From Chloroflexota bacterium (GTDB lineage Bacteria; Chloroflexota; Anaerolineae; Caldilineales; Caldilineaceae): DNA of 6,673 nt. Made by a program: the position numbers and the translations under genes. The stretch is from NCBI GenBank assembly GCA_003577365.1, contig QEUY01000218.1:1-6673 (forward strand), written 5' to 3'. Below are positions 5,472-6,673 of this stretch, piece by piece; position 1 is the first letter of the stretch, and every line of letters starts with the position of its first letter. The notes below the pieces were generated by a model, which was given only the letters and a program-made list of their open reading frames with translations, ran no database searches and was not told where the DNA came from.

Positions 5472-6673
5472 AGGACGCGACAGATCAGCCCCTTGAGGTA
5501 TTCGCCCTCGGGAAAGGTGAGGGCGACGGGGTGATCGCGGTCCTGGTGTAGCCATTCGAGGATTTGCGCGTCGCGGCGGGCGTCCTCGGCTGCGCCGAAG
5601 ATCACCTTCTGAAAGAGGTCGTCGCCGACCAGCCCGCTGCAGCTAAAGGTCGCCAGGATGCCGCCTGGCTTGAGCAGCCCCAGGGCCAGCATGTTGATGT
5701 CTTTGTAGCCGCGCAGGGCGCGCTCGACAGCTTGTTTATTCTGGGCAAACTTGGGCGGGTCGAGGATCACGACGTCAAATCGATGGTCGTGTGCATCACG
5801 CCAGTCGCGCAGGATATGGAAGATGTCTCCGGCGATATTCTCGGTCTGCTGGTCGGGGTCAAAGCCGTTGCGGCGCAGATTGGTCTCGGCCAGTTGCAAC
5901 ACGTCGGCGCTGCTGTCGATGTTGGTGACATGCGCCGCGCCCGCGGCCAGGGCGTGAACGGCAAAGGCCCCGGTATAGCTAAAGCCGTTGAGCACACGCG
6001 CGCCAGCGCAGTAGGCGGCCACGCGGCGGCGGTTGGCGCGCTGGTCCAGATAGAAGCCGGTCTTCTGGCCGCCGGCAAGGTCCACCACAAAATGCAGCCC
6101 CGCTTCTTCGATCTCGACCTGATCGGGCGGGGCCTCGCCCGCCAGCAGCCCGTGGGCCTCGCCCAGCCCCTCTAGACGGCGCGCGGCGGTGTCGCTGCGT
6201 TCGAGCACCCCGCGACAGCCGGTCAGCTCGAGCAGCAGCTCGGCCAGCTCTTGCTTGCGCTTGTCGATGCCCAGCGTGCCCGCCTGCAGCACCAGATAGT
6301 CGGCGTAGCGGTCGACGATCAGGCCGGGCAAATAGTCGTTTTCGCCGTTGACAAGGCGATAGGCGTTGGTGGCGGCGTCCATGTCGAGTTGGCGGCGGCG
6401 CTGTATGGCTTCGTCCAGCCGCCGCCGCCAGAAGGCCGCGTCCACCGGCTGGTTCACATCCCATGTCAGCAGCCGCACCTGAATTTGGCTGGCGCGGTTG
6501 AGATAGCCGCGCGCCAGCCAGCGGCTGTTGGGGCTGTAGACGTCGACGACTTCCCCGTCCACCACATCGCTTGGCAGACGGTCGATGGCGCCACTGAAGA
6601 CCCAAGGATGGTGTTGGATCACCGGCTTTTCGCGCCCCGATTTTAGAACGACAGGTTCGCCCGCTTCCGGCTC
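5468..6673 (-). CDS. rlmI: RlmI-type 23S rRNA cytosine-C5 methyltransferase, 5' end cut by window edge
   Basis: The 401 residues visible match class I SAM-dependent RNA methyltransferases of the RlmI/YccW group; E. coli RlmI makes m5C at 23S rRNA position 1962. The reading frame is open to the last base. The 17 residues before the GTG at 6622 include VVLKSGREKP, the usual opening of the N-terminal PUA domain, followed by HPWVFSGAI, so that GTG is internal and the true start lies outside. In the visible numbering: PUA domain about 1-90; linker with YLPGLIVDRY; QKTGFYLDQRANR (203-215); SAM-binding NGFSYTGAF (229-237); DPPKFA (305-310); and SCSG with C345, the conserved cysteine of the m5C family. 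All key motifs are intact. The stop overlaps the Nudix start. Exact target site is inferred; related RlmI-like paralogues exist. Confidence 0.93.
   Translation of the reverse strand, partial: EPEAGEPVVLKSGREKPVIQHHPWVFSGAIDRLPSDVVDGEVVDVYSPNSRWLARGYLNRASQIQVRLLTWDVNQPVDAAFWRRRLDEAIQRRRQLDMDAATNAYRLVNGENDYLPGLIVDRYADYLVLQAGTLGIDKRKQELAELLLELTGCRGVLERSDTAARRLEGLGEAHGLLAGEAPPDQVEIEEAGLHFVVDLAGGQKTGFYLDQRANRRRVAAYCAGARVLNGFSYTGAFAVHALAAGAAHVTNIDSSADVLQLAETNLRRNGFDPDQQTENIAGDIFHILRDWRDAHDHRFDVVILDPPKFAQNKQAVERALRGYKDINMLALGLLKPGGILATFSCSGLVGDDLFQKVIFGAAEDARRDAQILEWLHQDRDHPVALTFPEGEYLKGLICRVL

Noticed and set aside
4701..5534. + strand open frame of 277 codons opposite the Nudix gene
   Set aside because: No family features are visible and it fully overlaps a gene with a clear Nudix box and an ATGA junction.
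5472..5555. Nudix start at 5555
   Set aside because: It would overlap the rlmI coding region by 88 bases and add a Pro/Arg-rich stretch with no family match; the ATGA start at 5471 is more natural.
5564..6175. + strand open frame of 203 codons opposite the rlmI-type gene
   Set aside because: It is antisense to the conserved SAM-binding and catalytic motifs and has no ribosome site.
1..6673. Defence, mobile, CRISPR or biosynthetic-cluster signals
   Set aside because: No transposase, integrase, direct-repeat array, nuclease or toxin-like genes were seen; apart from the small repeat protein, the identifiable genes belong to known housekeeping or envelope families.

Overview
The window looks like a piece of a GC-rich bacterial chromosome carrying ordinary cellular genes. 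The L25/CTC protein with its long acidic tail, the hypoxanthine phosphoribosyltransferase ending like other Gram-positive and Chloroflexota-type enzymes, and the LysM-M23 and GH99-SH3b secreted proteins are all compatible with Chloroflexota (Anaerolineae or Caldilineae). That placement is inference; no rRNA or other decisive marker is present. No tRNA, CRISPR array, insertion sequence, integrase or phage gene was seen.

The window holds two converging transcription units. On the + strand, a good sigma-70-type promoter (24-52) drives a small unrecognised protein made of six gap-free 15-residue repeats followed by one membrane segment (105-596). It is followed after 35 bases by the gene for ribosomal protein bL25 (632-1276). 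A perfect 28-base palindrome with a T-rich tail (1320-1354) closes this unit.

On the - strand, reading from the right edge, five genes lie close together. They are an RlmI-type rRNA methyltransferase whose 5' end lies outside the window (5468-6673), a CoA-type Nudix hydrolase joined to it by an ATGA stop/start overlap (4770-5471), a secreted GH99-like glycosidase with a C-terminal SH3b domain (3258-4715), hypoxanthine phosphoribosyltransferase (2663-3235) and an exported LysM-LysM-M23 metallopeptidase (1363-2724). The only sizeable gap, 54 bases before the GH99 gene, holds a possible internal promoter overlapped by an imperfect inverted repeat. The last three genes may therefore form a sub-operon.

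Functionally, the - strand mixes RNA modification, nucleotide clean-up and purine salvage with two extracytoplasmic enzymes acting on glycans or peptidoglycan. No defence, mobile or biosynthetic system is recognisable. The item most likely to be undescribed is the 15-residue-repeat membrane protein next to rplY. The remaining points of interest are gene-boundary questions: a hidden promoter in an apparent N-terminus, a 62-base gene overlap, a possibly near-leaderless start, and a gene cut by the window edge.
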